A DNA stretch of 64,000 nucleotides from Scortum barcoo. Lineage: Eukaryota > Chordata > Actinopteri > Centrarchiformes > Terapontidae. The stretch is taken from the NCBI GenBank assembly GCA_023238725.1, contig CM041545.1, positions 11,501,782 to 11,565,781 on the forward strand, written 5' to 3'. Below the pieces are notes generated by a model. It did not search any database. It was not told the DNA's origin and worked only from the letters and a program-made list of their open reading frames with translations. Positions 39,311 through 52,546 of this stretch are shown here, one piece after another (position 1 is the stretch's first letter; each line of letters opens with the position of its first letter). The position numbers and the translations under genes are program-made.

Positions 39311-42300
39311 TAACTGGGACTACTTAAAACTTTACTTTAAGAGTTATAAAAGAGGTGTTAGTTATAATTGTGTTTGTGTCTAAGTAAAACTGAACCAAAC
39401 TCAGTCTTCTTGTTCACTGTAGCTGCAGGCATGTCTCTTTTTCCTCCTCTTCAACTGAGATAGATGAGAAGTATAGAGAGAAAGAGTTATTCTTCAAACA
39501 ATATGACAGCCGGCAGCTAAGAAAAGAACAGATTCCAAATGTAGGGGGGGTTTCACAACACTTTTAGAGGTGAATGGCAGCCTGACATTTTTTTCTTATT
39601 TTCTTTCCCATGTTGACACTACTTTCTACACCAGCTGAGGCTATAAAAATTAGACCAACCAGGGTAAATCAAACCAATACTGCCACTCAGGAAGACTGAC
39701 TTCTGGAAATGCCACATCGGATGGGTGCAAACACATGAGATCTATCAGGGGTGTTGAAGTTGATGATGGACTGATATGCCTAATGCCTCTAGAAGCCAAT
39801 TTTGTCCAAAAACAAAAAATCAGAACAACTCCTGCTGGTGTCAAAGGACTAAAGACAACCTCTGTAGTTTCAGCATTTGCGAAGGAAGTATGCCATGTAC
39901 CAGGATAATTGGTCATCTTAATCCTACACTGTGCTTATGTGGACACTCTGTTCTTCTCAGTCCAGTGTATCAGTCTTAGAAGCTGATGTGAGACCATAAT
40001 GCTTGCAGTGCTGTTCACTCTTTGTCCTCCTTCCAGGCAAGTTTGTCAGTTTACAGAGCAGATATTAAATTGCACCTCTGATGGTACATACTGTATCTTT
40101 CTTCCAGGCATCTTTTGGCTTCTGGGGCTTTGTAACCAGAAAAAGAGGATATAAAGTAATTAGGGGGAGCAACATGACAATGCAGTGATGTGATAGACAA
40201 GCTGTGGAAATAAACATGCATGTAAAGAATGTGTTTCTCCTGCAAAAGGTACATAAAACCATTCCCGTTCATATGCAGCCACGACTGCTGGCTGTAGTCA
40301 GTCTAAAGTCAAGATTGTTTCATAGCAGTAGTTTAGCATTAATAAGAATCTCAGAGTAGCTTTCATAGATGTTGGCAACAAAGTCAGTCACATCAGGATT
40401 TCTTTGTAGTCCTATCTGAATAATTTAAGACAAAAGTTGCAGCTTGCAAATCAATTCACTTGCATTCCAATTAAACTATTTTAGAAAAACTTCATATGAA
40501 AAAAATCATGTGCAAAAATGCATTCTGGGTCGGGTCTAGTGAGCTTACAATTGAGATGCTTAAAGCTCAGTGGATAAGATCAAAGACTTTGCTTCTCTAT
40601 TACATCACTATCAAGAAAACCTCTGATTTCTGTTACTCATTTCTCAAGAGATTATGACCAAATCTTATGGATCCTATCACTGTTATGTGCCGAGATGTTT
40701 CTATTCACTGTCCTTTCAATTCTGATGCTCCCTCCCATAACTTCTATGGTATCTTTTGACAAAAAAAAAATGCACCTGGTTTTATCTAATGCTTACAGTG
40801 TCACTGACCAGGGGTCAGACCTGGAGAAATTATAGTAACTTCTGTGCTCTAAAGCTAAAATTAAGCTTTAAAGACGTTCCTGTAGGTTAAACAAGCCCCC
40901 TATCTTCAGAGTTGTTTGAAGCAAATATTTTGCACATAATGATTTTTGGGGGGTTGGGACTTGGGGTGGGGATTTCATGGAAAAAAGAACATAAAAAGGC
41001 CTCCTGGGAAATTCCCCTTTCATCCAAATTGGTGTTTGGAACGGGTCTTCTCCAACAGACTTCCTGGTGTGTTTGCCACAGTTCTGTTTTGGGAACATGG
41101 TTTGAGTGGCTAGACATAAGATTGAAACATAATGAGGAATATAGGAGTGGAAGGGAAAAGAACAATCAAGTTTCCAATGAATGAGCATCAACCTGATAAA
41201 GACCTTTACTGCCCCCCACTGGAGGAGGAACACACGAGTTATTTAAAATGAAACACTGACAGAGAGAAAGATGAACTTGAAAGCCTTTTTTTAATCCCTC
41301 TGTATGATCATGCAGTGTATGTAATCCTTATCTTCTCTTGACTGTAACATAACCACATCACAGAAAGTTGCTGTTCACGATACTGAGGCACGTCACTCTT
41401 TTAGCCGAACAATATCTGTGCCACACGCTTCAGCAGCTTATACCTGCGATTACCGTTTACGTGTGTTGGCAGACTCCCTTTGACTGATGCTCGGAAAATT
41501 CCTCCATCTTTGCAAACACGTTTCTCACGCTGAAAAAAAAAGTAGGGCTTTAGAACATTACACTATCTCTGAAAACCTTTAGGCACTACAGTGTTGTCTC
41601 CTAGCAACCAACAAAAGGGGTTGGCAGTGCAGCGAGAGGTGACATTATCCTGAACCATCATCCAGTGATTCCATCTGTACAGTGGTGTACTTGCATGTCT
41701 GTGTTTTATTAAGAGGGATTTGTGGCCGAGCAGTTCTTCTGTTTTTGGTTTGGTTGCGTTGGTGTCACTAAAAGGTTGAGCGAATGGTTCAGCGATGGAA
41801 CATCTTACTGAGCTGCTGCAGGGCTTTTTTCTCAACCATAAAAAATTGATAAATAACCAAAATTAAATTTTTCTTTCACCTGATCTAGAGTGTGCATTAA
41901 AGCTTATGTGATGAGCTACTGAGTAAACGATTATAAGTGGATTGTCTCCTTTTAAGTATGTTTGTCGTTTCTCCTCGAATACCTAGATCGCACAGAAGAA
42001 GATAAACTGTTGAAAGCTTTCTACCCGGATATATTCATGGCCTGACACAGAAGCAGGATGGAGTCTTCAGGCAAATGTTTTCACCCGTTACGGCAGCTGA
42101 ATTTATATTTCATGCCAGCTGCTCCCTAGAGCTACAGGGGAGTCTTTTCAGGGATGGGTTCATATTTTCACTGTACTGGCAAGTACAGTACAGCAATGCC
42201 CTTACATTTCTGCTGTTGTGCAGCAGGATAAATGTGGAAACAATGAAGGGCAGTGTAACTAAGGTGGGGGCCTCTGACTATCACGAAGCCGGCTGGGTGC

Positions 42301-42744
42301 ATCTCATCTTGGAGCTCCAGCAAAGGAGAGTCCAGCCCTGTCTGAGAGCTCTCTGTAGAGGTGAGCTCAAATATGTCTCACATCAGCATCCTGTACAAGC
42401 TGCAAGAGGATATTCTCTGTCAGTCAATCTTAATCCAGGGATCAATCTGCCAAAGCCCCCGACCTTCTCCTGTCATCCAACACACTGAACTCCTTCTTGA
42501 GGGTCATGCGCCCTCGCCCCACGCTGTTTCAAAGAGGTGAGCCTGACCTAGCTCCATGGATACAGGCCGTAAAATCAGATTCAGATTCACTTTGGACCAG
42601 GTTACCTTGAGACATCCTCCCAAAGAGCTTTTGCCCTTGACAACATATAGTAGCACTCAGGGTCACAGGGGCCAACAGACCCCTTGACAATACTGAAGCA
42701 ATTAAGACAGAAGTTATGCACATTATCTGCCAAAACCATAAGAC
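39311..42744. other. Gene-free stretch
   Basis: ORFs of 88-137 codons (for example 42075-42488 forward and 40868-41233 reverse) have no recognisable products. No clear repeat. Confidence 0.35.
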
Positions 42745-42990
42745 ATTAAAGCTGCACTGATCAATATCTTTATTTTAACAATCGATAAATTCTATGTAAA
42801 CTGCCCAGGACCTAACAGCAGACAGCTAGCAACTAGCTAGTGAATACTATGAAGTATTTAGCAGCTAAAGAGCCAGATATTCCCCTCGGAAGTTGGTGGA
42901 GGCCAAAACAGAGTTAAAAGAGATACCATTGGATTTCTATTCCTCTTGTCACCAGAAGCTTTCTTTACCCTGCACACTTCTTATAGGCTG
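42745..42990 (+). repeat. Dispersed repeat family A, third copy
   Basis: Begins TTAAAGCTGCACTGATCAAT and contains AGAGCCAGATATTCCCCTC, then GTTGGTGGAGGCCAAAACAG and GTTAAAAGAGA, in the same order as 3540-3650. Here the 5' part of the element is also visible. Confidence 0.7.
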
Positions 42991-45514
42991 CATGGAAGCT
43001 GGAATGGACTGAACTATTTTTTTATCTGCTTCCAACTTGAAAACACTGAACTCTTGAAACTAAAAAAACTCAAAAAGGCATATTTACATGTTTTGTATTT
43101 GTTTATTTTTTAAATTACTGCAGTATAATATCCACTGAAACAAGCCTATCTTCCGTGTACCTCTGGTCTACACACTCCACCTTAAAATAGCTAATTGCAA
43201 TTGCTGCACTCGACTCTCCCGATGAATGCTAATGTTGCTCTGTGTCTTTTGTATGTGTAGATGAGATACTTGTTGGCATAACAATTATCCAATCAATTAT
43301 AAGGGGAAATTACTTTATGATTTCCTCCTGCAGTGATTATAAACTGTGCTGTGTTTACAGCTTTTTCGGTTGCACCCATGTGGCCAAGAAAATAAATAAT
43401 GAATACTGTTTTAATCCCATTACATGGAGTTTTAACTGGTTATGAAACTGTTTCAGTTTAATATTGATTCTCATATATGACCTACACGAGTAGGTAAATA
43501 CTGGTGAAGACTGGTGAATACGAAGTTATTCTTAATGCATGCTACTGGGTGTGAATCCCTGCAAAATCAGATGAAGCTATTTACGGCAGCAAACAGCTTG
43601 CAAACAACAAAAAAGGATTTAAAAAATGCTGCCTCTTTCTTTCCCTTGTTTCCTTACAAATGCATGTGCGAATAACATCTTTAAACATGGTAGTGGAGAA
43701 ACACTACTGCTTTTGTCCACAGGGGCTGCCAAAATCAACACAAATGAAAGTTCTTGGAAGTGCCTTAAATATTCACTGAAATGTATATTTAAAGAACTTT
43801 ATTAGGAAACATGCCATATAAAAGCCAAATGAAGGGATAAAACCAGGCGCTTATTCTAAAGAATACAAAATAAAAAGCTTCCCTGGTAGATGCTGTGTGC
43901 GCATAATCAGTAAAAAGAGAGACAGCAGACAGATTTGTGATTCTGTCTGGACTCCCTGTTTTCTTTATAAATTATGACAGAGGTGTGCCATTGAGGATAA
44001 GAATTTTAAGTATGAGACTGACTTTACATTTCAATATCGGTATATGATGTGCACTAGAACGTGAAAACGTTCGTGAGTGGGACATCACATGGCGGAAATT
44101 TTTTGTGCACAAAATACTAGTGTGGATGTACATTTTCATTAGAATTATGGCTGAATTGTAATTCCATACAGTCACAGTATAAATCCACTCACAGATTGTG
44201 ACCGTGTTTTAAACTACACCTCTGCACCTCTCCAGCTCTCAAGTAATCCCTCAGCACCCTGCCCATCACACAGACACGCACAGAAAAAAACACACACTCA
44301 CACACTTACTCTGCCACTAGCCCCTAGTGTGACATGCATATTTTATAGACAACCTTTCACTCCCATCCCAGTCCTGAACCCGAGGGGGCATTCTGGTTAA
44401 AAGTCACATCGACTCGGCAAACATTTTCTTCCCGGCTGCCAAGAACTTGGCAGGAGGTGTGATATCTTCAATCAGTGTTAATCTTGCCGTTTTATTGGCT
44501 TATGAGGGATATATGGAAGTGATCCATACAATCAACTCAAACACATAATTATTTTAGATAATACTTCATATTTAGTGTTAACAATATGTGACAATAAAGT
44601 AGTATTAAGGCCACTGATGAAGAGCAGAATCTGTCTTTTCAGGGGGTTTTTTGTATTATGTGATATTCTATATATTGCTTTATATCTTATAAGTGTTTTA
44701 TTTTGCTTTAGACAGTGTAAGTATTCAAATTCTTCCATTTATTCTATTCGCAGATATGACTCAACTTAATTTGCCAGCTTTGAGTTGTATTCACAGTGTA
44801 TTCTTTCCATCATAACAGATGTGCAGATGTTTATAGGATGGCCTATAGGGGCAACTCTCCTGTGTTTATGAGTGATCCTAGCAACACTGTTCGACACTGA
44901 GCCCTCAGGGAGAGACAGAGGACTGCACATGATGTCATCCTTACTTATAATGAGGCTGGATGTGGTTGTAAAAGTCCCAGAGGAAGGTTTACCGAGAAAA
45001 AAATAAAGAGCACATGGGAAAACTATCCCCTTAGGAGACATATGGTTGTACTCCGAAATCCACAAACACTCCCAAGGGCAGGAGGTGTCAACTAGCTAAA
45101 AGCTCAGAAAATGTAAAACTCAATTTTCAGTAACATTACACAAGATGAATGCTCCTTTCTTGCAGAGCAAAAACAAAAACAAGCCCATAAGACTTGGAAG
45201 ACGTTTGTTGCAAACTACACAATTTTTTCACTTTGGCAGAGGAGTTGCATCCCGAATGATTTGCACTAAAAGTACATATTTTTATTAGAAACTTGAAAGA
45301 CTGCAGAGATTTACCATTGCACTTTTACAGAATAAGGCAGTCGGACTCACAACAGACAGTTAAGATAAAAAACTTAATCAGTCATGCAGAGCCAGAGATC
45401 TCATCTCTTTCTCTATTCCACACACTCTTCTACCTTGTTAAAACTTGGTACCTATTTTACCAACAAAACAGCAAGACTGTCAGAAACAGTTCGGTCAGAG
45501 ATATGGGTGTTTTA
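42991..45514. other. Gene-free stretch with a candidate non-coding element
   Basis: The block at 44390-44520 (words ATTCTGGTTAAAAGTCACAT and TCAATCAGTGTTAATCTTGC) is complex and repeat-free and could be conserved non-coding DNA. No gene. Confidence 0.35.
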
Positions 45515-45740
45515 CAATGTGCTAGCTGCGACAAATTTAGCCTCAAGCAAAGATGAGGAGCAGGCTACAGAGGTCTGGTGAGCTCACTTCTTTCTAACTC
45601 TGCTAACTTTTAATCTATTTTCATGCTTGTAGTCTTCAGACCCAACTTTGCCAGAATGTTTTTGACATGTACACTAGCACATCCAAGATCTTTAAACAGA
45701 CAAATGGTGTGCAAAATTAATGCACTTCCCCTTTAAAGTA
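45515..45740 (+). repeat. Dispersed repeat family B, copy 2
   Basis: Same word order as 28190-28500, in the same orientation, ending CACTTCCCCTTTAAAG. The inner part is diverged. Confidence 0.7.
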
Positions 45741-48700
45741 GCAATTTAATTTATTAGTGGTAACTTTTTAATTGATCAGAAAAATGTGTAGATTTAGATT
45801 TCGTTTTTATTACAAGAACTTGTACAACTGCATCAATCTTATCAATGCCATTTTTCTGTCGCTATTTTTTTTTTCATGATTATAGCTCAGCAGCTAGTTG
45901 GCTATGTAAGAAACTGACATCCCCACAATGTTACAGATATAAGCGGGTACGTTCATTTACTCAGGTACTTTTCTTAAGCACAATTTCGAGGCACAATGCC
46001 CAAGTATTTCTACTTAATGCTAATATATTTCTTCTAAACTACATTTCAGAGGGAAGTGTTTCACTTTTTATTCCACTGCATTTATTCGGCTGACATAGTT
46101 AGTATTTACTTTGCAGATTTTACATTTTACATAAAAACAAAAGTATACGTCCAATTACAACTCACACAATTCATTTTCATATTCTTTAAACCACTCAGTA
46201 AACCTTTGTGCATTTGCATTTTGACGCTGCATCTTTCTCCGATAATTTCTTCAGAGTTTTTCCTTTATTTATCACCCATCTGTAAATGCAAATATACTGT
46301 ACCAACATATATGCCTGTTTTCGTCAATCAGTTGTTGATGCAAGACAACACTGACCTAATAAATACACACCTCATGAATCTTTTTCCTCACTGTTAACAT
46401 CAGGTTTCTGGTTTCATGGGCAAAAAATCTGGAATTTCACTCTTTTTACATGGAAAGCACCTTGAAATGTCAAAAACACTGAGAGACAATATTACTAATA
46501 CATATTGTGGAAAGGAGTGCCACTTCTCTGCACACTTTTCATTAATGTCATGTTTTGTTGATCTTTTGAAACTGCTTGGAGAAAACCCTCCATCTTACAT
46601 GCAGAAATCCAGACAACGTACTCCAAGCACCATCCTACACAAAAGATTAATCATATTCAAATGACACAATGAACGAGTGGTGGAAAGAAAAACTCCCAAG
46701 TGCATCACTGCTATGTGATTTTCATGACAGGAGCTCATCAAATCAACGTTCCCTGTGGGGTGTAGGTGTTGAAGGTGCACATCTACTCATTCTTTTTCTC
46801 CCCGCATGTGCCTCTCACTCTCTCTGGAATATTCCATTAAGCAGAGAAAAGGGGTCTGAAGGACAGCTGGGCACAGCCGACACGCTGAGAGAGAAATTAA
46901 ATGCACTTTCTTCACCAATCAATACCCCACTGTGTGGAGATGATGGAGGGTTTTTGGGGAGGTTAGAAATAGAGTGTTTATCTGACATGACATTGTCCAC
47001 AGAGCTCTAGGGGTCATCGCACTCAACACGTCTGCAAACTTTAGTGAAAAAACATTACAAGCTCCCTTGATCAGCTTATATCTCGTCTGACTCTGGGTGA
47101 CCTCTGATGAATTATTTCACGAGAGAGAGATTTTTCATGTGCTAATAGAGGCATTGATGGTCCCCAGATGGAATTAATTTTAATCAAGTATATAATAATG
47201 GAAGAAAAGCTCTCCTTTGGTGCCCACTGCTATCCTTTGTCATTACTCTTTTTCATCCAGTCTGCGCATGTATTTAAAATGTCAGCTTATTCTGGATCAT
47301 TCAGTTGCCTCCACAGTGGAAATACTATGGTACAGCAGCCATCTCCTCCCACACATTTCCAACCAGGGCACCCCTGACCATTGCATGCTTCACATGCCAT
47401 GAAATGATTACAGGCAGCAGAAAATACATACACGAAAAAGATAATGTAAAAATCCTAAAAGATCTGTGGTGAAACAAAAACAAAAAAGCATAAGTTTTGT
47501 TGCATCGAGGTTGTCTCTGAGGTTGAGAATGAAAAGTGGTTATGCAACACGGCCTCTGTGCGACATTGCAGAGCATCACAATGCCCCAACTGTGAAAAAG
47601 CAAGGATATAAACTTGTAATATAAAATACAGCACACAGCGAAAGCCTGAGAACACTGCAGAGGCAGGAGAGCCAAATGCAATAGGACAACTGCTCATGTT
47701 CACTTGTTGGTCAATAGCAAACATGCTGACAAACAGTACTCCCCCCTGAGTGGGGTGCAAGAACAAATTAAACACGGCACAAACTCAGAGCTGAATTAAG
47801 CAGAATTCTCCTGATTATGCTGGACTTTCTGACTAATGCATCTGCAGGTGCTGTTGAGAAGGGCCCAAAATACAGACTGCAAATTGAAAAGAACAAGTTC
47901 AATTCCACAAGGTGACAGTTTTCCTTTTTTCATCCCAAACATGATGCCGCAACTCTGCTATCGGGCTTCACTCGTGCTGTGCATGTTTGGAGGCAGGAGT
48001 GGGTTGCCAGAGATTAGTGAATCTCTTAATCATCATACATGTCAAACCTGACAGGCAAAACTACTGTTTCCTCTCTGAGAGGCTTATATCCACTCTAAGA
48101 ATAGATAAACTCCAGAGGGAGGCAGAATAACTTGCCAGGATGTCCATAAATAAAGAAAGAATATTATGCATTACTCTGGAAACTGCAAATGTGAGAGTTG
48201 AGATGATCTTTAGGTACCTCTGAGGTGTATTAACAAATGAATAAAATAATACCTAATATGTATCAGAATTTTACATAAACATGTATTATGTTGGAAATTG
48301 AAAATTTGTTGAAAGTTGAAAACATTCACTCATAGGATGTCACACCTCTGCCTAGTCATTACATGACTAATTATTTTGCCTGACTTGGCTTGTAGATTAT
48401 ATTGAACAGCTATAATGTTATTATGAGATCTATTTTGCATGATGGGTAATTCTGCATTTCATGCAATGAAAATGGTTCTCCACTGAGGTTGAGTTTGATG
48501 GTTCAGCTGTTTATATACACTGTCAATATGCTGTCAGAATTACTGCTGGTCTGTTTGGCCAGCTCAAATATGCTGCTTTTGTTTTTTAACATAAATAAGC
48601 ACAGGCCGACTGTGTCTGTGTGTGGGTGGACCTGCATATGTGCATACATGTGTGCTGAGTGGGAGCAGGGGCACAGCTGGGGTCTTGGCTTTCTCTCAGA

Positions 48701-51700
48701 ACACAATCTTTGAGCCTTTTTGTATCTCATTGCCAAACCTCCACTCTCCAGTATCTCTCACACTTCTTGCATGTTTTCCTCCTCTTGCTGTTGTCTTTTG
48801 CACGTTGTTCGTCTCTCATATGAACAACATGCAGGAAGAGAGAGCAGCAGAAACTGACAGCACTACTTACTAACAAGCACCAGCTGACTCTTGCACCCTC
48901 GCCCGTACAGATGAGCCTGCGTTTGAACCAGCAGACTCTTCCTTTCACAGACCACCAGCTCTGAACGCACACACACGCATGCCGGCAAGACGTGCACTTT
49001 TGGTTTTTGACAGCCGCATTAAGAAAAATAATGATACTGCTAGTTGGCATTTCGAGCTCTGGATCAGTTTCATTTTGGTTAATAAACATCAGCCATCATA
49101 TCAGGTTGTCAAGCTCCTCTGAGGAGATGATGCAGAATGACAACTGACAAATAATACTGAACTTTATGTTGTAATTAAGGCAGTTACTTTACTATCTTTC
49201 TCTCATTTGAATACTACAAATACTGCAAGAAAAAAAACAGAGGGTTCACAGTGGGTCTCTGCCGCCCCCTGTAGCACCAATGCTGTATGAATTATGACGT
49301 CTATAACACTAAAAGCCTCCTTTGAGGGATCCAACTTCATATTGGAAGTTTTAAAAATATGTACTGCAGGTGGAAGGTTTTCATGCAAGAATGAAGAGTT
49401 ATCTGCGGATGCTGATAGTGCATGTCATCAAATCTGTAAAACTGGAGGAGCGAACTGGTTTTTAGAGCATAGTTCAGGGTATCATGTGCTTTCATGCTGC
49501 TGGATTCTCACATAGACTGTTTATCAGGCATAGATAATGGACAAGGAGTCAATCTGCTATAATTCAACCCAATGTATTATGGCTGGCTCAGACCTAGTTG
49601 CAAAGCATGCAAGAAGATGCAGCATCTTATATTTACAGAAACATATTTTTTCTTTTTCATATGTGTATATTTAAAGAGTGTGGCTCTAATGAAATATCTA
49701 TTTTATTGTGTTGTAAGTAACAAGACATTATATACAATATAGTGCACATATGCACTCTAAATACTGTATATATCACATAGTGTATTTATATTTAGTTTTT
49801 ATTTCTTATCTATTCTCATGCTTTGCACATAAAATAGTGCTTATTGTCTATGGCTGTTTGTATGAAAGACATGATAGACTTGAAAATGCATTGTGTTTAT
49901 TTTACACTGGTCTACACTGCCATCTGGTGGTACTTTGCAGAAAAACATACTGTTGCTCTGTCAGATAGGGATGGACATTGACTGAAATGACTTTTTATCA
50001 TTATTTAAGTTCAGCAGATGATGACATATTGTAAATGGCAGATCTTCTGTATTTGGAAATTGCTAAAATGTGTTGGGCATGGTTAAGTTTCATAAATCAG
50101 TTTGGATCAGCTGAACAGCTGCCACAGTGCTGATAATAATTCTTACTATCAGTACTTTACAAGCAGCACCATGCTGTCCTGCTTAAGGCATTCTGATGGC
50201 AATGAGCTGTCTGAGACAAAATCTGAATACTAAGTAGTTTAGTAACAACCTTACTAATTGAACCTGTGTGTTTATGTAGAGCATCGTAGTAAGGCTTCGA
50301 ACTCACCTTTGGATTTCTATCAAGGTTAATTCTATAATAATACAGCCTTGTTTATGTATAAAGAGGCAATATTTTACTGATTGCCAGCAGTAGTGTTCAA
50401 TATCTTCCAGAGCAGGAGAGGGAAAAAGTATTCTGTGGACCTTTTCTCCAATGGTGCTTTAGAGTAACTTTTCAATCATGTGTCCAATGATGTACATGCA
50501 CACCATGACAAGAGGGGCTGACATGATGTATGTTTTTTGTCAAATATAATCTCTAACGCTCTGCAGTGCATTAATAAAGAAGGAGAAAAGGCTTCAAACC
50601 TATTTAAAGATTGTACATTTTTTTATGAGGGAGAGAAAATGCATTCAACACATTTGTACAGCCGTAAGGACACATACAAATGTTTCTGTGGTAAAAGTTG
50701 AATTTGAATGCTCAGATCATCTCAAACATCCCCATATTCTTCCTCCCCAAGGCTGGAGGGAGCCATGTTGCTGTCCATGGTTCTGAACCTCTTTTTCATT
50801 TTGGTAACTTTTTTATCTGTGTGTATGGGGAAAGGACAGAGAAAGAGTGAGAAAGAGACACAAGAGGCTGCTTTGTATTTCCATCATGCCATCATGCATC
50901 CTCTGACATCCGTTCTCGGAGCATAGCCAGACTCAGTTATCACAGAGTACCAAGAACTCGACTGCCACTTCCTCATTTGCATGCAAATGAAAATACCAAA
51001 TGGCCTAAGTGCATTTCAAGGTCAAGAACGTACCAATGTGTTGCGGTGCAACTTGTGCCACTCCTTGTGCTGCCATGAAAATGGGGCCAATTGACTGAAA
51101 TACATTACTATCGGTGTAACTCAAATCACTTCATTTCTTGCAAATAATATTCGTGCAAAAGGAGCTGCATCTTTAATATTGACAAGAGTCTGCCCTTTCT
51201 CCTCTCAGAATAGAGGGGTATTATCTATTCAGAATGGTGTAGTTGCCATATATTGGCTCATTATGCTCCAATACTTTTTCATATTTCCACAAAAGTGCCT
51301 GAGGAGACTGACGCTGACTGATTATTTAAAACACAATGTGAGCAGAATATTGACATGCCTAAAAAGGCTCAGATATAGTTACAATACACCTCTTTATGGA
51401 CAATATTGGAGTTAAAGTCTTTGCTTATTGAAATCAGAATAAATTAACATGAAAATACACCTTACGGTGAGATGTCCCACCTATTAATTTCTTTATTGGA
51501 ATGAAAAATTGAGGCAAGATGAGGACCATTAACCATCAACTGCACCTTTAACAGGCCTCTTGTTTTAGTGATACCTGCTGGAATTATCAGTAATGTTTCC
51601 ACTTGGCTGTTTCTGCAAGAAGTTGAAGGTTAGGCTGGTGAAAATCAAAATATCCTAATTCTTGTTACCTAAATGCCTAAACCTCTGACTATTTTGTTAC

Positions 51701-51811
51701 CTAAATGTCTGCTTGTGACTGTTTTCCATACTACTGTGAATCTGTGTAATATGAAACATTAAATTGACTTTACATACACATTACCCAGTAGTGCTGTAAG
51801 TTTAATTTTAT
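45741..51811. other. Gene-free stretch
   Basis: Short ORFs on both strands only. The interval 46830-47190 is complex and repeat-free and may hold a conserved non-coding element. No gene or clear mobile element. Confidence 0.35.
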
Positions 51812-51817
51812 AATATA

Positions 51818-51862
<45 letters not shown>
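51812..51862. repeat. (AT)n microsatellite
   Basis: AT run with one ATGT interruption. Confidence 0.95.
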
Positions 51863-51864
<2 letters not shown>

Positions 51865-52518
51865 TAAATAAAGTGTGATCCAGAATGAATGACACAGAGG
51901 GACACATCAGCAGTGTAGCATAGCCCACATCTGTTTAGCTCCTGGAATATTTGTTCAAGCGATTCAACTTGAAATAGACTGACAAAGTTGGGATGTCTGA
52001 TCTGTTTTGTTTGCTCACTGCAAATATCATAGTACACTATAAAAAAAGAAACTATGAAATGTTGTTTCACCATGTCCATAGGAGTCATATAGAGTAAATA
52101 ATTGACCTGCGAGTATTTTCACTGTTGATGTGTATTTATGCCCACTTTAAGAGTCACAGTGACTGTCTCATTTTTAGTCACCCCTTATCTTTAAGGAAAT
52201 GGATCCATAGATTTGTGAAAGATATATGTTTTATTATTTCTAGAGTAAGTAACAGAGAGAAAAAAACACACTGGCCTTGTTACAAGTTAAAATACAAAAT
52301 AAGGATGAGAGGGAGTGTGTGGAGAAGGTGAAGGTGATGGATAGCAAAGAATCTGATTTCTCATTAAGTGGATCATTGCACAATATGACAATGTTAGTCA
52401 CTGTTAGATGTTAGTTAGTCACTCTGTTACTTTTATGAGCTTCCTCTTCAGTTTTAGTAACTGGTGTCTTTGTCAAAGCTAAATGTGTGTTCTTCCAGTC
52501 TTACATAGATATGCAATT

Positions 52519-52546
52519 CTTAGATCTTAGATCTTAGATCTTAGAT
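52519..52546 (+). repeat. Four-copy 7-bp tandem repeat
   Basis: The heptamer TCTTAGA is repeated four times in perfect phase. Confidence 0.9.

Noticed and set aside
39650..39916. Minus-strand 88-codon ORF that looked like a processed pseudogene
   Set aside because: Composition is protein-like but I recognise no parent gene and see no poly(A) tail or target duplication.
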